From Rhizophagus irregularis (taxonomy: Eukaryota; Glomeromycota; Glomeromycetes; Glomerales; Glomeraceae), in contig NC_089432.1 in NCBI RefSeq assembly GCF_026210795.1, forward strand, positions 1 through 64,000: a stretch of 64,000 nucleotides of DNA. The letters run 5' to 3'. The position numbers and the translations under genes were made by a program. Below, in pieces: positions 47,135 to 58,081 of this stretch. The stretch's first letter is position 1; every line of letters begins with the position of its first letter. The notes under the pieces were generated by a model. The model saw only the letters and a list, made by a program, of their open reading frames with translations. It was not told the DNA's origin and did no database searches.

Positions 47135-47515
47135 TAGAGTTTGGAATCGATTAAGGTTAATCGATTAATTAATCGACTAAAATGGTTAATCGATTAAGGT
47201 GTCTCAAAAATCGGTTAATCGATTAAAATTATCAACCCATAATTCTGGTCAAATTATCTAATGCGGCCCAGATCTGTGAATTTTTGGTCACGTGTTCTCC
47301 GAACTTAGAAGAATTTGTATTAATTTTTTAATGATAATAATAATAAATAAGACTTTCCTATAACTAAATGTATGATCAAAAACAATTTGGTGCAATCTGC
47401 GGTCAAAAAAAAAAAATTTTTAATATTTTAATATTAATTGATTATTAATCGATTAGGGCTCTTGGTTAATCGATTATTAATCGATTAAGGTTTTTTTGGT
47501 CAGTTCCAACCTCTA
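47135..47515. mobile_element. 381-bp hAT-like MITE with ATCGATTAA repeats
   Basis: A perfect 8-bp duplication, AAAGTTTT, flanks it (47127-47134 and 47516-47523). Ends are TAGAGTTTGGAA on the left and TAGAGGTTGGAACTGACC on the opposite strand at the right. Both subterminal zones carry many TTAATCGATTAA palindromes. The interior is non-coding. Confidence 0.88.
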
Positions 47516-47887
47516 AAAGTTTTATCATATTGATGGTACAAGCTGGGAGTGTATTCTTGGAGATCTTAATGCAGCCCAGACAAAAGGTTTAGGATTGGCA
47601 TTAACAAAAAGAGATCCTAGTAAAAATTGGGAGATGCACTTAACTCACATTTTTAAATCATGCTTGATGCACTTTAAGTGGTAAATAATTTTTAAATTAT
47701 GAAATTTGATAATAATGTTAAAATCTCTAATAAAAATATTTTCCTTTATCTAGTAATTTGGTAGCTAAGAAATTTAATAATGAAGTTTATTCATTGGCAG
47801 TATCAATTCCATCTAAATCTAGCGCTAATGAAGTTCATAAAATTTTTGAAAAATTAGAAACTTATAATGATCAGCGTGTAATGGGTA

Positions 47888-49598
47888 TGGTCCAGTGCGA
47901 AAAGATTTGTACCTCACCAAAAAAGGGATGGATTTACGCCAATAAAAATATCGTACGACTTAAATAAGGTGGGCTGATATTCAAGAATTTGTTAGAACAT
48001 ATCCAAACACACATTCTCTCAAAAATTTTTTTCCATACCATGTATTCTCATTTCCTGAAACGAAATGGTGCACCATTAACAGATAATGAAAAATCAATGA
48101 TAATTAACATTCACAACTATCTTTTGGGGGATAGCTCTACAAGTAATGATCATCATAAGCTAACATTACGCAAGCATATTGCTGAGATATTGGGTGTAGC
48201 TGAGGGTACAGTTGGAAGTGTGGTGTCGGACTGGTATAACCGCAGTGATGATACTTTTACACCACATAAAGTCCTCAGAAGACCTAAATTTCAACCTGAT
48301 GAAAATGTTTCAGAACTTTTGCGTACAAAAATTTTGGATGCCAACAAAAAGGCTGAGCAACTTTCCACAGTTATCCTACGACAGTATCTTCTAGAACAAG
48401 GATATAATTTTTCTAAATGGAAGCTTCTTCGAGTATTACATCGCTTGGATTATTATTTTGGCCAGGGAGAATATAGAAACATTCTCCATGAGTCACCAAA
48501 TAATATTGCATACCGTTGCCATTATCTTCGATTTCGTTTTGCTAATTTAGAAGGAAAAAATGATGTTCCACGTCATCCAGAAGTCTTTCTTGATGAGTCT
48601 TACTGTCATTTACATCATACTTCACGCAATACATGGGTTCCCCATCAAGGTGTTGTTTTAGCACCTGGACATGGTCCATTAGTAGTAATTTTTGGAGCAA
48701 TTATTGTATTCCGAAATGGATCTTCCAACAAACTACATGGTGAACTTGTTCTCAACTCTATTCACATTTGGGACCCAACAATTAAACCTCCTGGAAGTCG
48801 GGGACAAAAAAGAAACAATGCTGATGAATGGGATAACATTTCCGATGTTGTCAAAGATGCAAATATTATGCCAAATCAAGTAGATTATCATGGAAATTTT
48901 AATGCAGAAATTTTTGAAGACCTTTTTTCAACTCTTTGTAAAGCACTTTATGAAAAATATGGATCTGTAAATATTCATATGGATGGAGCAAGTTATCATA
49001 AATGGCGGGTTGAAAATATTCCAACTTCAAATACAAAAAAGCAGGAAATAATTGATTGGCTAAATGCTCACAATATTGTTTTTTCTGATGAATTAAGAAG
49101 ACCAGAACTTTTGGAGCTGGTTCAAATGAACAAAGAAAAGGTGACATTTGCTTGTGTTAAAATTGCAAAACAGTATGAACATGAAGTTTCATTTACCCCT
49201 CCATATCATTGTGAACTTCAGCCAATTGAAGGTATTTGGTCAGTTGTGAAGGGTGAAGTTGCACATTCAGGCCCACATCCAAACCTTTTATCTGTTCGAA
49301 ATACACTTTTAAATGCTTTTAAAAAAAAAATTACATCACAGGTAATCATTGGGTTCTGGAGAAGAGCACTTAAAAATGCTAAGGAATACTTAGAATTTGA
49401 CGATAACGCACAATTAATGGATGAAGATTTTGACGAATATGATAATTCTGATGAAGATTGCATTATTTAATCTAATATTCATATTTTGATTTTCCCAACA
49501 TGTTATTGATAAAATTAAATAAATAAAAAAAATTTACATAATAAAAAATTTTTTTTTCGGTCCTCTGTTTGAGGTACAAATCTTTTTGCACCGGACCA
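47888..49598 (+). mobile_element. 1.7-kb Tc1/IS630-like transposon
   Basis: Inverted ends TGGTCCAGTGCGAAAAGATT (left) and TGGTCCGGTGCAAAAAGATT (right, opposite strand) extend about 30 bp to TTGTACCTCA, and both are bordered by TA (47886-47887 and 49599-49600). One uninterrupted transposase frame fills the interior. All parts needed for mobility appear present, so this may be a young or active copy. It interrupts the shredded gene at 45250-50461. Confidence 0.9.
48040..49470 (+). CDS. Tc1/IS630-family DDE transposase
   Basis: The best start is the ATG at 48040 (476 residues); the same frame is open upstream to 47989 without an ATG. An N-terminal helix-turn-helix region (LRKHIAEILGVAEGTVGSVV, then HRLDYYFG) binds the inverted ends. 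The catalytic core reads EVFLDESYCHLHHTSRNTWV (first Asp), VNIHMDGASYHKWR (second Asp) and PPYHCELQPIEGIWSVVKG (Glu), the DDE/DDD set of the IS630-Tc1-mariner superfamily, whose members cut and paste at TA. The protein ends in an acidic tail. No stop, frameshift or missing catalytic residue is visible. It lies alone between its TIRs. The 82-codon and 81-codon frames on the other strand are shadows. Confidence 0.92.
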   Translation: MYSHFLKRNGAPLTDNEKSMIINIHNYLLGDSSTSNDHHKLTLRKHIAEILGVAEGTVGSVVSDWYNRSDDTFTPHKVLRRPKFQPDENVSELLRTKILDANKKAEQLSTVILRQYLLEQGYNFSKWKLLRVLHRLDYYFGQGEYRNILHESPNNIAYRCHYLRFRFANLEGKNDVPRHPEVFLDESYCHLHHTSRNTWVPHQGVVLAPGHGPLVVIFGAIIVFRNGSSNKLHGELVLNSIHIWDPTIKPPGSRGQKRNNADEWDNISDVVKDANIMPNQVDYHGNFNAEIFEDLFSTLCKALYEKYGSVNIHMDGASYHKWRVENIPTSNTKKQEIIDWLNAHNIVFSDELRRPELLELVQMNKEKVTFACVKIAKQYEHEVSFTPPYHCELQPIEGIWSVVKGEVAHSGPHPNLLSVRNTLLNAFKKKITSQVIIGFWRRALKNAKEYLEFDDNAQLMDEDFDEYDNSDEDCII

Positions 49599-50191
49599 TA
49601 ATTATTTTTTAATTAATATAATATTAATTTTATTTATTTATACATAGTAATTTAATTGGATTTGTTTTATAGATTGGATCCAATACTATCAACAAACTTA
49701 TGTATTAGCATCTTTAAATAAACACATCTCAAATATGGAAAATGAAATTTGGGAAAATTATGGAAATAATACAAATACAGCTGAGGCTGTACATGCACAA
49801 GCTAATAGAGAAGGAAAACAACTCAAACTAATTACAGCAATTATGAGGTATTTGATTATATTTTGCATATTTATTAATTTTATTATTAAAATTATTGTCT
49901 ATTTTTAGATGTAGACGGTTAGATGAAAGACTATTTAAAGTTGCAAAAGTTCATAATAGATTTGGTGTACCTTACACTAGAAGGGATAAAAGTGAAATTA
50001 AACGAAAATCAATCACTATTTCACGAAAAAGTAGGTAATTAATATATAAGCAATATATAATATTATAAATTTTAATAATGTTTATCACCTGAAAAGAAAA
50101 AGAAGCTAAAAAAGAAACAAGTAAATTAATTAACTTACTATATAATGATATTTCTTATAATTACTTTAATTTAATAATAGAAAAAACAGTA

Positions 50192-50461
50192 ATGAGTGAA
50201 ATAACTAACCAAGAAAAACCAAGAATAAAAAGAAAGTCAACAATTGATGATAATGTAGTAAGAAGAAAAAAAAATAAAATTAACGATGGTGATCAAGAAA
50301 ATTCATTTGAGATTGATAGACAGCATACAATTTTGCAAATAGAAATTGAAGAACGAAAAATGCAATTAGCTGAAAGGCAAACAGCAAATCGTAGAGCTTT
50401 AGCAGAAGTTGAAAAACTTGAATTAGAAAATATAAAGTTACGCAAAGAATTAGAAAATTAA
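50192..50461 (+). pseudogene. Coiled-coil last exon of the shredded gene
   Basis: The frame after a TTTAATAATAG acceptor gives 89 codons beginning MSEITNQEKPRIKRKS, with a basic RRKKNK stretch (nuclear signal) and a heptad-rich end (EIEERKMQLAERQTANRRAL, LELENIKLRKELEN). Position, direction and style make it the 3' end of the transposase-like gene rather than an independent small gene. Its own frame is intact. Confidence 0.5.
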
Positions 50462-50685
50462 TTTTTTTTTATTTTGATTTAATAAATAAAATTGTTATAT
50501 CATGTTTATTTTAAGATACTATTTGTTATGATCATGTATTGATTGTCATGTATTATTATTTTTTGTACGCTAAAAATTCATACATGTATGGTTTATTGCA
50601 AGTCTGTATGGATTTGCATATATAGATTGAAAACCATACTGCGTAAACCATACTGCGTAAAACCATACATACCATACAGTACATA

Positions 50686-51833
50686 AGGACTCCGAATAAT
50701 ACTGATATAACTCACAAACGGGTTTGCGTAGAGTTTATATGAAATTACTTTTTAAACCCATAAATTGAGTTTGCGTAGATCGGTCAATTTTGGAATAACT
50801 CACATATCACGTTTGCGTAGAGTTTATAAATATATTGCATTATATGTTGCGCAACACCATTAAGGATGGGTCCGTAATATATTTCTGAAATTTGCAATAT
50901 TACGGATATGGTAATTAATTATATATAGTAACAAAAAGTAATGCATTTCGCATTATTTTAATATTTTTTTAATAGAAAAAAAGTGCGAAATGCGCTAGTT
51001 TAACAAAAAAATGGTGGATTTCGCACCATTTTATTAACATTTTAATAGAAAAAAGTGCGAAACGCACCATTTTAATGAGTTTCGCACCATTTAATTAATA
51101 TTTTGATATAAAAAAGTGCGAAACGCACCATTTTAACAAAAAATGGTGAGTTTCGCACCATTTTATTAATATTTTAGTATAAAAAAGTGCGAAACGCACC
51201 ATTTTAACAAAAAATGGTGAGTTTCGCACCATTTTATTAATATTTTAGTATAAAAAAGTGCGAAATGCAACATTTTAATAAAAAAATGGAGAGTTTCGCA
51301 CCATTTTATTAATATTTTAATAGGAAAAGTGCGAAACGCACCATTTTAACAAAAAAATGGAGAGTTTCGCACCATTTTATTAATATTTTAGTATAAAAAA
51401 GTGCGAAACGCACCATTTAACAAAAAAATGGAGAGTTTCGCACCATTTTATTAATATTTTAGTATAAAAAAAGTGCGAACCGCACAATTTAACAAAAAAA
51501 ATGGAGAGTTTCGCACCATTTTATTAATATTTTAATAGAAAAAAGTGCGAAACGCACCATTTAAACAAATAAATGGAGAGTTTCGCACCATTTTATTAAT
51601 ATTTTAATAGAAAAAAGTGCGAAACGCACTATTTTACAAAAAAATGGAGAGTTTCACATGATTTTATTAATATCTTAATAGAAAAAATGTGAAACGAATT
51701 ATATTAGTAACAAAAATTTTTTTGAACTAAGATTTGGATTTGCGTAGCGTTACTATGAAAAAAAAGTTGCGTAGAGTTAATAGTAAATGCATGCCGATCA
51801 TTTGTGAGTTATATTAGTATTATTCAGGGTCCT
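50686..51833. mobile_element. 1.15-kb MITE, relative of the 5.6-kb P-like element
   Basis: Ends AGGACTCCGAATAATACTGA (left) and AGGACCCTGAATAATACTAA (right, opposite strand) extend 33 bp to CTCACAAA. A perfect 8-bp duplication, AGTACATA, flanks it (50678-50685 and 51834-51841). The start AGGACYCCGAA and the 8-bp target match the element at 4661-10223, so that kind of transposase could mobilise it. TTTGCGTAGAGTT motifs repeat in both subterminal zones. The interior is a satellite. Confidence 0.85.
50940..51700 (+). repeat. 73-bp satellite, about 10 units, GTGCGAAACGCACC
   Basis: Each unit has GTGCGAAACGCACCATTTT, AACAAAAAAATGG(A/T)GAG, TTTCGCACCATTTTATTAAT and ATTTTAGTATAAAAA. GTGCGAAA and TTTCGCAC are inverted, so each unit and each pair of units can form a hairpin. 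Some copies contain GGTGAGTTTCGC and ATTAATATTTTAG, echoing donor and acceptor motifs of the other arrays, but the interval is only about 32 bases, too short for a spliceable intron. Confidence 0.9.
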
Positions 51834-51880
51834 AGTACATACATAAAAAACCATACTATACAGGTTTAAGTAACACCTCT

Positions 51881-52915
51881 AATCTGAAGATATTGGAATA
51901 TGATATGTGAATTATCAGGTGATTATCAGGTGACTGATATTTCGTCATGATATTTGTTATGTGCTTTGTATTCTTTAGTAATCGTAAACAATAGTCAACA
52001 CTTTAAGTAAAACTGCATTTAGTTCAATTACCAAGAACAGACTCTATATATTATAGAGAGGGAAATCTTTGTAATTTCTGACAATGACATGAGGTTGTCA
52101 ACTTGATTTTAGCAAGTAGCGATGCAAAAAAAATTTTCCCATAATTTATGCCTAAAAGGTGCCCAATAATGAACTACTAACCAATAAACAGCAAGCATTA
52201 TTTTTCTTATCTGTTAATCTGTACAGTACATCATTTAGTAGATATGTTTTTTACTCTGTAAAAGCGTTGAATATACTAAAATATCAACTGTATAATAAAC
52301 TACCATGAGCTATTGGTATTTCAATTTTCAAGTAAATGATCCTATTATTGTATAATCTGTATAATGTTCTACTTTAGCATACATTATTAACGAAAATACA
52401 AAAAAATATTCCGCTTGCTATCTAACTAACATGAATGAAAAAAGATTCAGACAATGGATATAATAATATTTTTGTAATTGATGAACTATTAGTGTATATG
52501 AAGTATATTTTAGGGATTGGAATGGAATCAAAAATCGAATCTTTTCAAGATTTTTCTTATAGACGACCAACCTGACTTTGAATCAGTTTCTAATTTCAGC
52601 AAAAATAATTGGCACTTGGCCGGCATGAAAAATTACTTGGAATCAGGTTAACTTATATGTAAAAAATTGCTGAGAATTGATTCTCAAGAATCAATTTTAC
52701 TATGTTTTGTTGATTTTTGATTAATCAATTCCAATCCCTAGTATATCTAACTATCTCCACTCTTGAGTGCAATAATGTACGGAATAATATATTCTATTTT
52801 GCTACAAGATATTTATATTTTATATATTCGTATTATTATAGTCATATTAATACATTACAAGTATTTTATTATATTTAGTTCATCGGATAATTGAAATTCA
52901 TTATACAGTAATAGA
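51881..52915. other. Intergenic region upstream of the 713-aa gene
   Basis: No gene is supported. An imperfect inverted pair (TTGGAATGGAATCAAAAATC near 52517 against GATTAATCAATTCCAATCCC near 52720) probably marks a 220-bp MITE at about 52515-52740. The promoter of the next gene should lie in 52740-52915. Confidence 0.45.
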
Positions 52916-52916
52916 A

Positions 52917-55539
52917 ATGATCGTCGTACACCCACCCTTAATCAAAAACGATATATTTGCCTCAAACGCGTCAAACGCGCGACTCAAATCTACTTGTACC
53001 AAGCAGAAATGGCTTCTACGGCAGAAATATCTAATCAGTCATACCCTGGCCAAGCGAGTAAGTATAAATAGTACAAATAGTCAAATAATACAAGAAGACT
53101 ACTGCCTTTCATCTAATTCTACTTGTGTTAAAATTCTTGTAGATATCATTGCCTATCTCGACAGCGAGGATCCGTCTAACTGGTCTTTTTCTGACTTCCT
53201 TTCCTCAAATTTCGTTATGATCGTAAATTCACCACCCGACACAAACGACGTTAATGGTCTCACCGGCACTTGGTGGAATCGTTTCAACCTTGAAGTAGAG
53301 GCCAAAGGTCATAAAGCTGTTAAAGTGAGTATGCTTCAATTTTGTTAGGAAGGCACCTCCTGTCAGGTCACTATCTGACGTGGAGCATGAGTAATTTACT
53401 CGCCGAGTGCTAGAGGGTTTTTAAAAAATCTTACCAGGTCACTATCTGAGTCAAGAGGATCAGTACACTTACTGCTCCCTCTATGTGCGATTTCCTTTTG
53501 GTTGTTTTATCATTAAATCTTGTGTGAGCTGGTCTATTTATTATCTTACTAATCATGAAAAAATATCTAATTAAACTCTCAAGAATCGCCGTTCGGACGT
53601 CCAAAAATTTTTTTACGATGTAATTTCTGCTCGATTGGAGGTAGGTGTATCTTTATTTCATTAATTCACAGCACTGTTAGCATATCAAAATCTTTAATTA
53701 TAATTTTAAACGTTACAATAGATCACACGACAACAAAATATTGCGATTTCAAAGGTGGGTTTGAAATTATTTTTGTACCTAGAATTATTCAGCATGTTTA
53801 ATAGAACTTTTTTATGATCAGTCAAAGGTTAAGATTATTGCAGACAAACAAGGTATTGACCTTGTGGGATCATCGTGTGAATTTTATGGATCCGAAATAA
53901 ATTCAGAGTATTCGAATCGAAATTTAAATAACAATGAACATATTATTGGAAACAATAAAAGGAAACGGCCAGCTGAGGAAGCCTCCCGCATCATCACTTC
54001 TCCTCCCAATCTTCGACAACGTGAGCAGGATGAGCCACGAACTCTGGAAAACAAGGTGGTTGTGTTTTTCCATTGTTTTAATGTATAGCTCAATAAAGAT
54101 ATCTTCTCACCTTTAAAATGCGTCCACAGATCAGAACCACTAAAGACACTAATGGAACAGAAATGGAAAAAAATGATAGTGATATAATGTACAGTGATGA
54201 AGAGTCCTCCTCCATCCCCCCTACGAACGTTTTCTCTGAGACTTCTCTTTCGCAACAATCTCATACAGATACTACCAAAGTGGATTCATCTTTGGCATTG
54301 GCAAAAGAAGTAGGGGACATGTCTGCTTCTTCCGCAATTTGTAATAATGAATCGCAAGATCTTGATACGCAACTTGAAACTGATACTTCATTTTCCGAGT
54401 TCGACCTAGTAAAGTTCGATGAAGGGTACTCTAAATTAGATCCAAATTGCATGTGGACGCTTGAAAGTGGTCGAAAAGTGGAAGAAGTAATCTATGAGTT
54501 TGCTAGAAATTTGCCTGGAGAGACATGCCTGCATTCATTTATAATAAATGATGCTCATGCTGATGTTAAATCTTTATTTTCCGAAGCCGAATGGGAAGAA
54601 ATTACTGCTTTGGATGTTAAGGAAAATCCAAAACTCGAACGCTCTCATCGGGAATTAATGATAAAATACACAGTTAAAAGTGTCAAGGAATTGCGGGAAA
54701 TTATCTATGATCCGTTTATACCAGATGGTAATAAATATGATAAAAGTCTTCATCATGATCTCGATTTTATTAATCATGCGTACCGGAGTATGTTGTTTTT
54801 ATGGGATCGGGAGGAGAATCCTTTTGATTCTTCGAAGATAGAGGGATGGTATGAAATGAACGTTTGGAGCAACTTGATCGATCCGACATTTCACGATATT
54901 TACATTGATTTAGCGCGTGGTGAGGGTATGAGCTGTGCTTCAAGTGATAGAAAGAATATTATAAGAACGATCAATGATCGAAAGAAGATCGGCCGAAAAG
55001 GGGATGGAGTTTTTAGGTTGCGTGGGTATCGCCTGGAATTTGGTGCCATAGAGGCAGGTCGTAAATGGGAAGGACAGAGCGGGACTAAATACTTGAATGA
55101 TTCCTTAAAACTAAATAAAATGATGAAAGACATGATTGCACAGCTCACTACTATATGTGATAGGAGAGAAGACCTTGTTAGGAAATTGGAAGTTATCGGG
55201 ATTCTTCATGGAGCCAATAGAATTCAATTAATCACGATGGATTGTCCAAAAGGATATATTTCTCGTGTCAAACATAGGAAGTTCTATGAAGTTTCCGGAC
55301 GCCTAACTAAATCCAATCCACTTGCTTTGGTCTTGAAGGAAATATTATGCGCGAAAACTATTATTCTACGGACATTAGACTTGATAAACCAAAAAGATGA
55401 CGTTGATCTTGAAAATTTCCTTAATGACTCTGATGAACAGGACGGGTATCGTACGCCTCCTCCCAAAGTTAATATAGCTCCTACTTTCGAGACTCAGAAG
55501 ACAGCGAAAACCAAAGATGTGATCAATAAAAAAAAATGA
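52917..55539 (+). CDS. 713-aa protein, nuclease-fold core suspected
   Basis: Five exons join in phase: 52917-53324, 53584-53640, 53722-53754, 53822-54055 and 54130-55539, each with GT-AG ends, for 713 residues with no stop. The N-terminal third contains a helical block (CVKILVDIIAYLDSEDPSNW, TGTWWNRFNLEVEAKGHKAV) and a nuclear-type basic KRKRP at about residue 200. A Ser/Thr/Glu-rich linker follows. The last 350 residues are globular; within them KGDGVFRLRGYRLEFGAIEA then KYLNDSLKLNKMMKDM resembles the Asp...Glu-x-Gly pattern of PD-(D/E)xK-like folds seen in repeated fungal protein families. The end is a Lys-rich tail. Gene composition is richer in GC than its flanks, and it is one of the few intact genes here. 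The nuclease idea is inference; I am sure of the gene model, not of the role. Confidence 0.8.
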
Positions 55540-55811
55540 GATGCTATTGTGTACGTAGTTATTAGCTTATAGGACTTTTGTGATCTAGTCACACGCAAAA
55601 CAATTATACTTAGTGCATGTAATCAAGATTAATAAATATTAATAAAGCATTTATTTGCAGGCTTAACATGTATAACTGTGTATCGGAAAATAGAACTCGT
55701 TAACCGTGGCACATGCGAAAATGATATCTGCGAAGTAAAAATATCATATGTCCAAATCTACTTCATAATTCTATTAGTGTCTTTTTTCTGAATCACGTGG
55801 GTGGCTGATCT

Positions 55812-56038
55812 TCCCAGTATCGCCACAAAATTTTCCCACTTCTACGTGATCTTAAAAATTTGTCACCGGCGTCACATTCTTCCTGTTTTCCATTTTTACT
55901 ATGTATTTCAGGGACTTAGATTTTTTTCAGTGTGTAAAATCCTATATGTCGCTCCTTATTTGTCACATGCTTAATTTCTTAATGCCGGCCAAAAATCACG
56001 TGGGGTGGAAATTTTTTGTGGCGTTACTGGGTAAATAT
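55812..56038. mobile_element. 227-bp MITE with CACGTGAT ends
   Basis: Left CCCAGTATCGCCACAAAATT and right (opposite strand) CCCAGTAACGCCACAAAAAA are inverted over about 38 bp, running on to CACGTGAT in both arms. The target duplication is unclear. Confidence 0.7.
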
Positions 56039-56390
56039 CTGTAACTCATCTCGTGATTTGAGTTGTGAAGAAGTAGGGTGATACAGACTTTATAATTTAG
56101 CCATCCATGGTGATTGAATCTATTTTTAACCAAATCATTGGAATTATAAATCTATTTTCACCCAAAGTTTTTTGAACAAAGGGATAATCGAATAAAAATG
56201 AATATGATATTTTATTATAATATACTTGCTATAAATTGCTATAAATCTTTAAAATTGCTAAAAACATTATAAATCACTAAAACAACTATAAAATATAAAG
56301 TGCTATAATTTCACTATATTCGCAAAATGGTTAAAACTAATTACTATTCTGGTTTGAATCCTGTAATAGTACAAGCAATAACTAATTATA

Positions 56391-56468
56391 TATTATTGGA
56401 TGATTAAATTAAATAATAGTTTAGTGCCGCATTAAACTATTATTTAGTTTAATCATCCAATAATAATA
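56391..56468. repeat. Long perfect-type hairpin, about 35-bp arms
   Basis: TTATTGGATGATTAAATTAA and its inverted partner TTTAGTTTAATCATCCAATA are separated by a few bases around GTGCCGCATT. It may be a tiny palindromic MITE or a terminator-like structure; there is no adjacent gene on either side within 250 bp. Confidence 0.75.
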
Positions 56469-57163
56469 TTATAGTTAAGACTTCAAAAATCATGCCTGAT
56501 TTTTTATAAAATAAGCTTTTATATTTTTACACATTCAAATAAGTTTAAATAAGCTTTATTATTTTAGTTAAAACTTTTACGTGTTTAAATAAGTTTAAAT
56601 AAGCTTTTATTGTTTTAGTTGAAACTTTTACATGTTTTTAGTCTATTAAACTTCTACACATTCTGCCTTTATAAAATTAAATTTTCATTTAGATTATTAA
56701 ATAAACTTTTCATATTTTAGTTTTACAAATTATTTCGTTTTTCTCTTCTTTTTCTAAAGAATATTACAGAAATGCCACAAAACAGTAATAAACGTGCACA
56801 GATTGAAAAGTGAAAAATCAGGCATCAATCAGTCACCAATCGGTCACCAATCAGGTATCTGATTGGTGACCGATTGGTGCCTGATTGGCATTTTCGCCAA
56901 ATACCGTCACCAATCAGGCAGTTTGCTAACTTTTGATCCAGTGATCAGAAAAAGATGAAATATAAGCCCTGTTCAATTCTAGATCTGACCAGATTGATCA
57001 AAAATTTACACCCTTAAATAATTGGTTGCTGATGCGGTCAGCGGTCAGTCATACTGATCTACAAAAATTGGTGTTTTTCCCTGATCACAATCTATATAAT
57101 AAATGACGTGTCTAGCGTCTGCACGTTTTTTGCCTTAAACTTTTTGAAGTTCTAACTTTTACC

Positions 57164-58081
57164 ATGCCTATTCCAAAATCTACTTTTTGTCCAATTGCTC
57201 CTAAACCACAAACACCTGTACGGGACCCTGATGTTATAGCTGTATTAACATTTACTCTATCAGAAATTCAAGAAGTAACGGTACCTACTACTGATGTTTC
57301 AACACCTGTAATCACTAAAGTTTCTAAAAAGAATAATAACCAAAAAACAGAAAGAGCAAGTTCTGTTGAAGAAGAAACTGGCTGGGATGATACAAATACT
57401 GGATTATTGATAAGTTTTCTTGAAGATAATTTTGATATTTACAAAAAAAATAAGTCCAATTTTGCCAAAACAGCTGCTACTAAGATTTTTTCAGGAAAGT
57501 CGTGGGAGCAGATTAAAAATAAATTATCTCATCTTGTGACTAAGTATAATGAAATTAAAGAAAAGGAGAACAAAACAGGAAGAGAGACGCAAGTAAAATG
57601 GAAATGGTTTGACAGACTTGATGCTTTGTTTGGAACTCGTGAAAATCACAATTCGGGATTTTTAGTAGATGGATTTTCTGATGATGTTCAATTGTTTGAC
57701 AGTTTTAAAGAAAAAGAAACAGAAACTAACGAAGAAGTTTTAGCAGAAAAAAAAGATAATCAAATTACTAAAAAACAAAAATCTCTTTCACAGGATCCAT
57801 TAGCCGAAGCTATAATTTCTATGAGTAATGCAAGACAAATAATTTGGGAAAAACGACTTGCCTCTGAGAATGACCAGTTTGAAAAGAAGCAAGTAGTTGA
57901 AAAGGAAATTAGAGAAGCAGAAACAGTTTTTAAAAAAGAAGAATTAGAAGTTGAGCGAATTAAAGCTAAAACATTGCGAAAGAAAATGGAGTTTAAAATA
58001 GAGCAATCACGTATGCAATATGAGATTAGAATGAAAGAATTGGATTTAAGAATGTTGCAATATAAATCATCTTTAGAATAG
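57164..58081 (+). CDS. Myb/SANT-like protein of the Harbinger transposon
   Basis: An intact 305-residue frame begins at ATG 57164. Residues about 68-140 form a Myb/SANT-like trihelix domain (WDDTNTGLLISFLEDNFDIY, SWEQIKNKLSHLVTKYNEIK, KWKWFDRLDALFGT), with the regularly spaced tryptophans of that fold. Residues 195-305 are a long charged coiled coil ending in LKELDLRM-type heptads. In known PIF/Harbinger elements this second protein binds the transposase, carries it into the nucleus and recognises the element ends. It lies 165-200 bp from the left TIR and convergent with the transposase. No lesion is seen. Confidence 0.85.
   Translation: MPIPKSTFCPIAPKPQTPVRDPDVIAVLTFTLSEIQEVTVPTTDVSTPVITKVSKKNNNQKTERASSVEEETGWDDTNTGLLISFLEDNFDIYKKNKSNFAKTAATKIFSGKSWEQIKNKLSHLVTKYNEIKEKENKTGRETQVKWKWFDRLDALFGTRENHNSGFLVDGFSDDVQLFDSFKEKETETNEEVLAEKKDNQITKKQKSLSQDPLAEAIISMSNARQIIWEKRLASENDQFEKKQVVEKEIREAETVFKKEELEVERIKAKTLRKKMEFKIEQSRMQYEIRMKELDLRMLQYKSSLE

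Larger units (their letters stand above)
45250..50461 (+). pseudogene. Transposase-like gene (MULE-type suspected), shredded by insertions
   Basis: Exon pieces in order: ATPRSIIAGKYS and VKATFDKDILSEVHVSLNNV (45330-45560); EHFENGVNGQISSMK; after the solo LTR, FFQIDLTFKRVHGDINEFEI (46880-46965); AEAYQRLFSRLFEVVE; after a MITE, CILGDLNAAQTKGLGLALTK and HIFKSCLMHF (47545-47680); VAKKFNNEVYSLAVSIPSKS (47760-47885); after a Tc1-type element, QTYVLASLNKHISNMENEIW and NTNTAEAVHAQANREGKQLK (49690-49850); and a coiled-coil last exon. FQIDLTF and GDLNAAQTKG would be the first two acidic sites of an RNase H-fold transposase of Mutator-like type. Each insertion falls between or inside exons, and frame slips and stops are present. 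The family assignment is inference from motif spacing. Confidence 0.6.
50575..51880. repeat. CATAC-rich repeat carrying a nested MITE
   Basis: Motifs of the type ACCATAC and GTATGG occur on both sides of the 50686-51833 MITE (50578-50685 and 51842-51870), suggesting that it landed in an older small inverted-repeat element. Confidence 0.5.
55540..56770. other. Intergenic region with two inverted-repeat elements
   Basis: No gene is present. It holds a MITE (55812-56038) and a strong hairpin (56391-56468), plus several GCTATAA and TTTAAATAAGCTT motifs at 56215-56640 that look like short repeats. Confidence 0.5.

Noticed and set aside
53884-54264. Minus-strand 126-codon frame under the 713-aa gene
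   Set aside because: It overlaps well-supported exons on the opposite strand and shows no domain.
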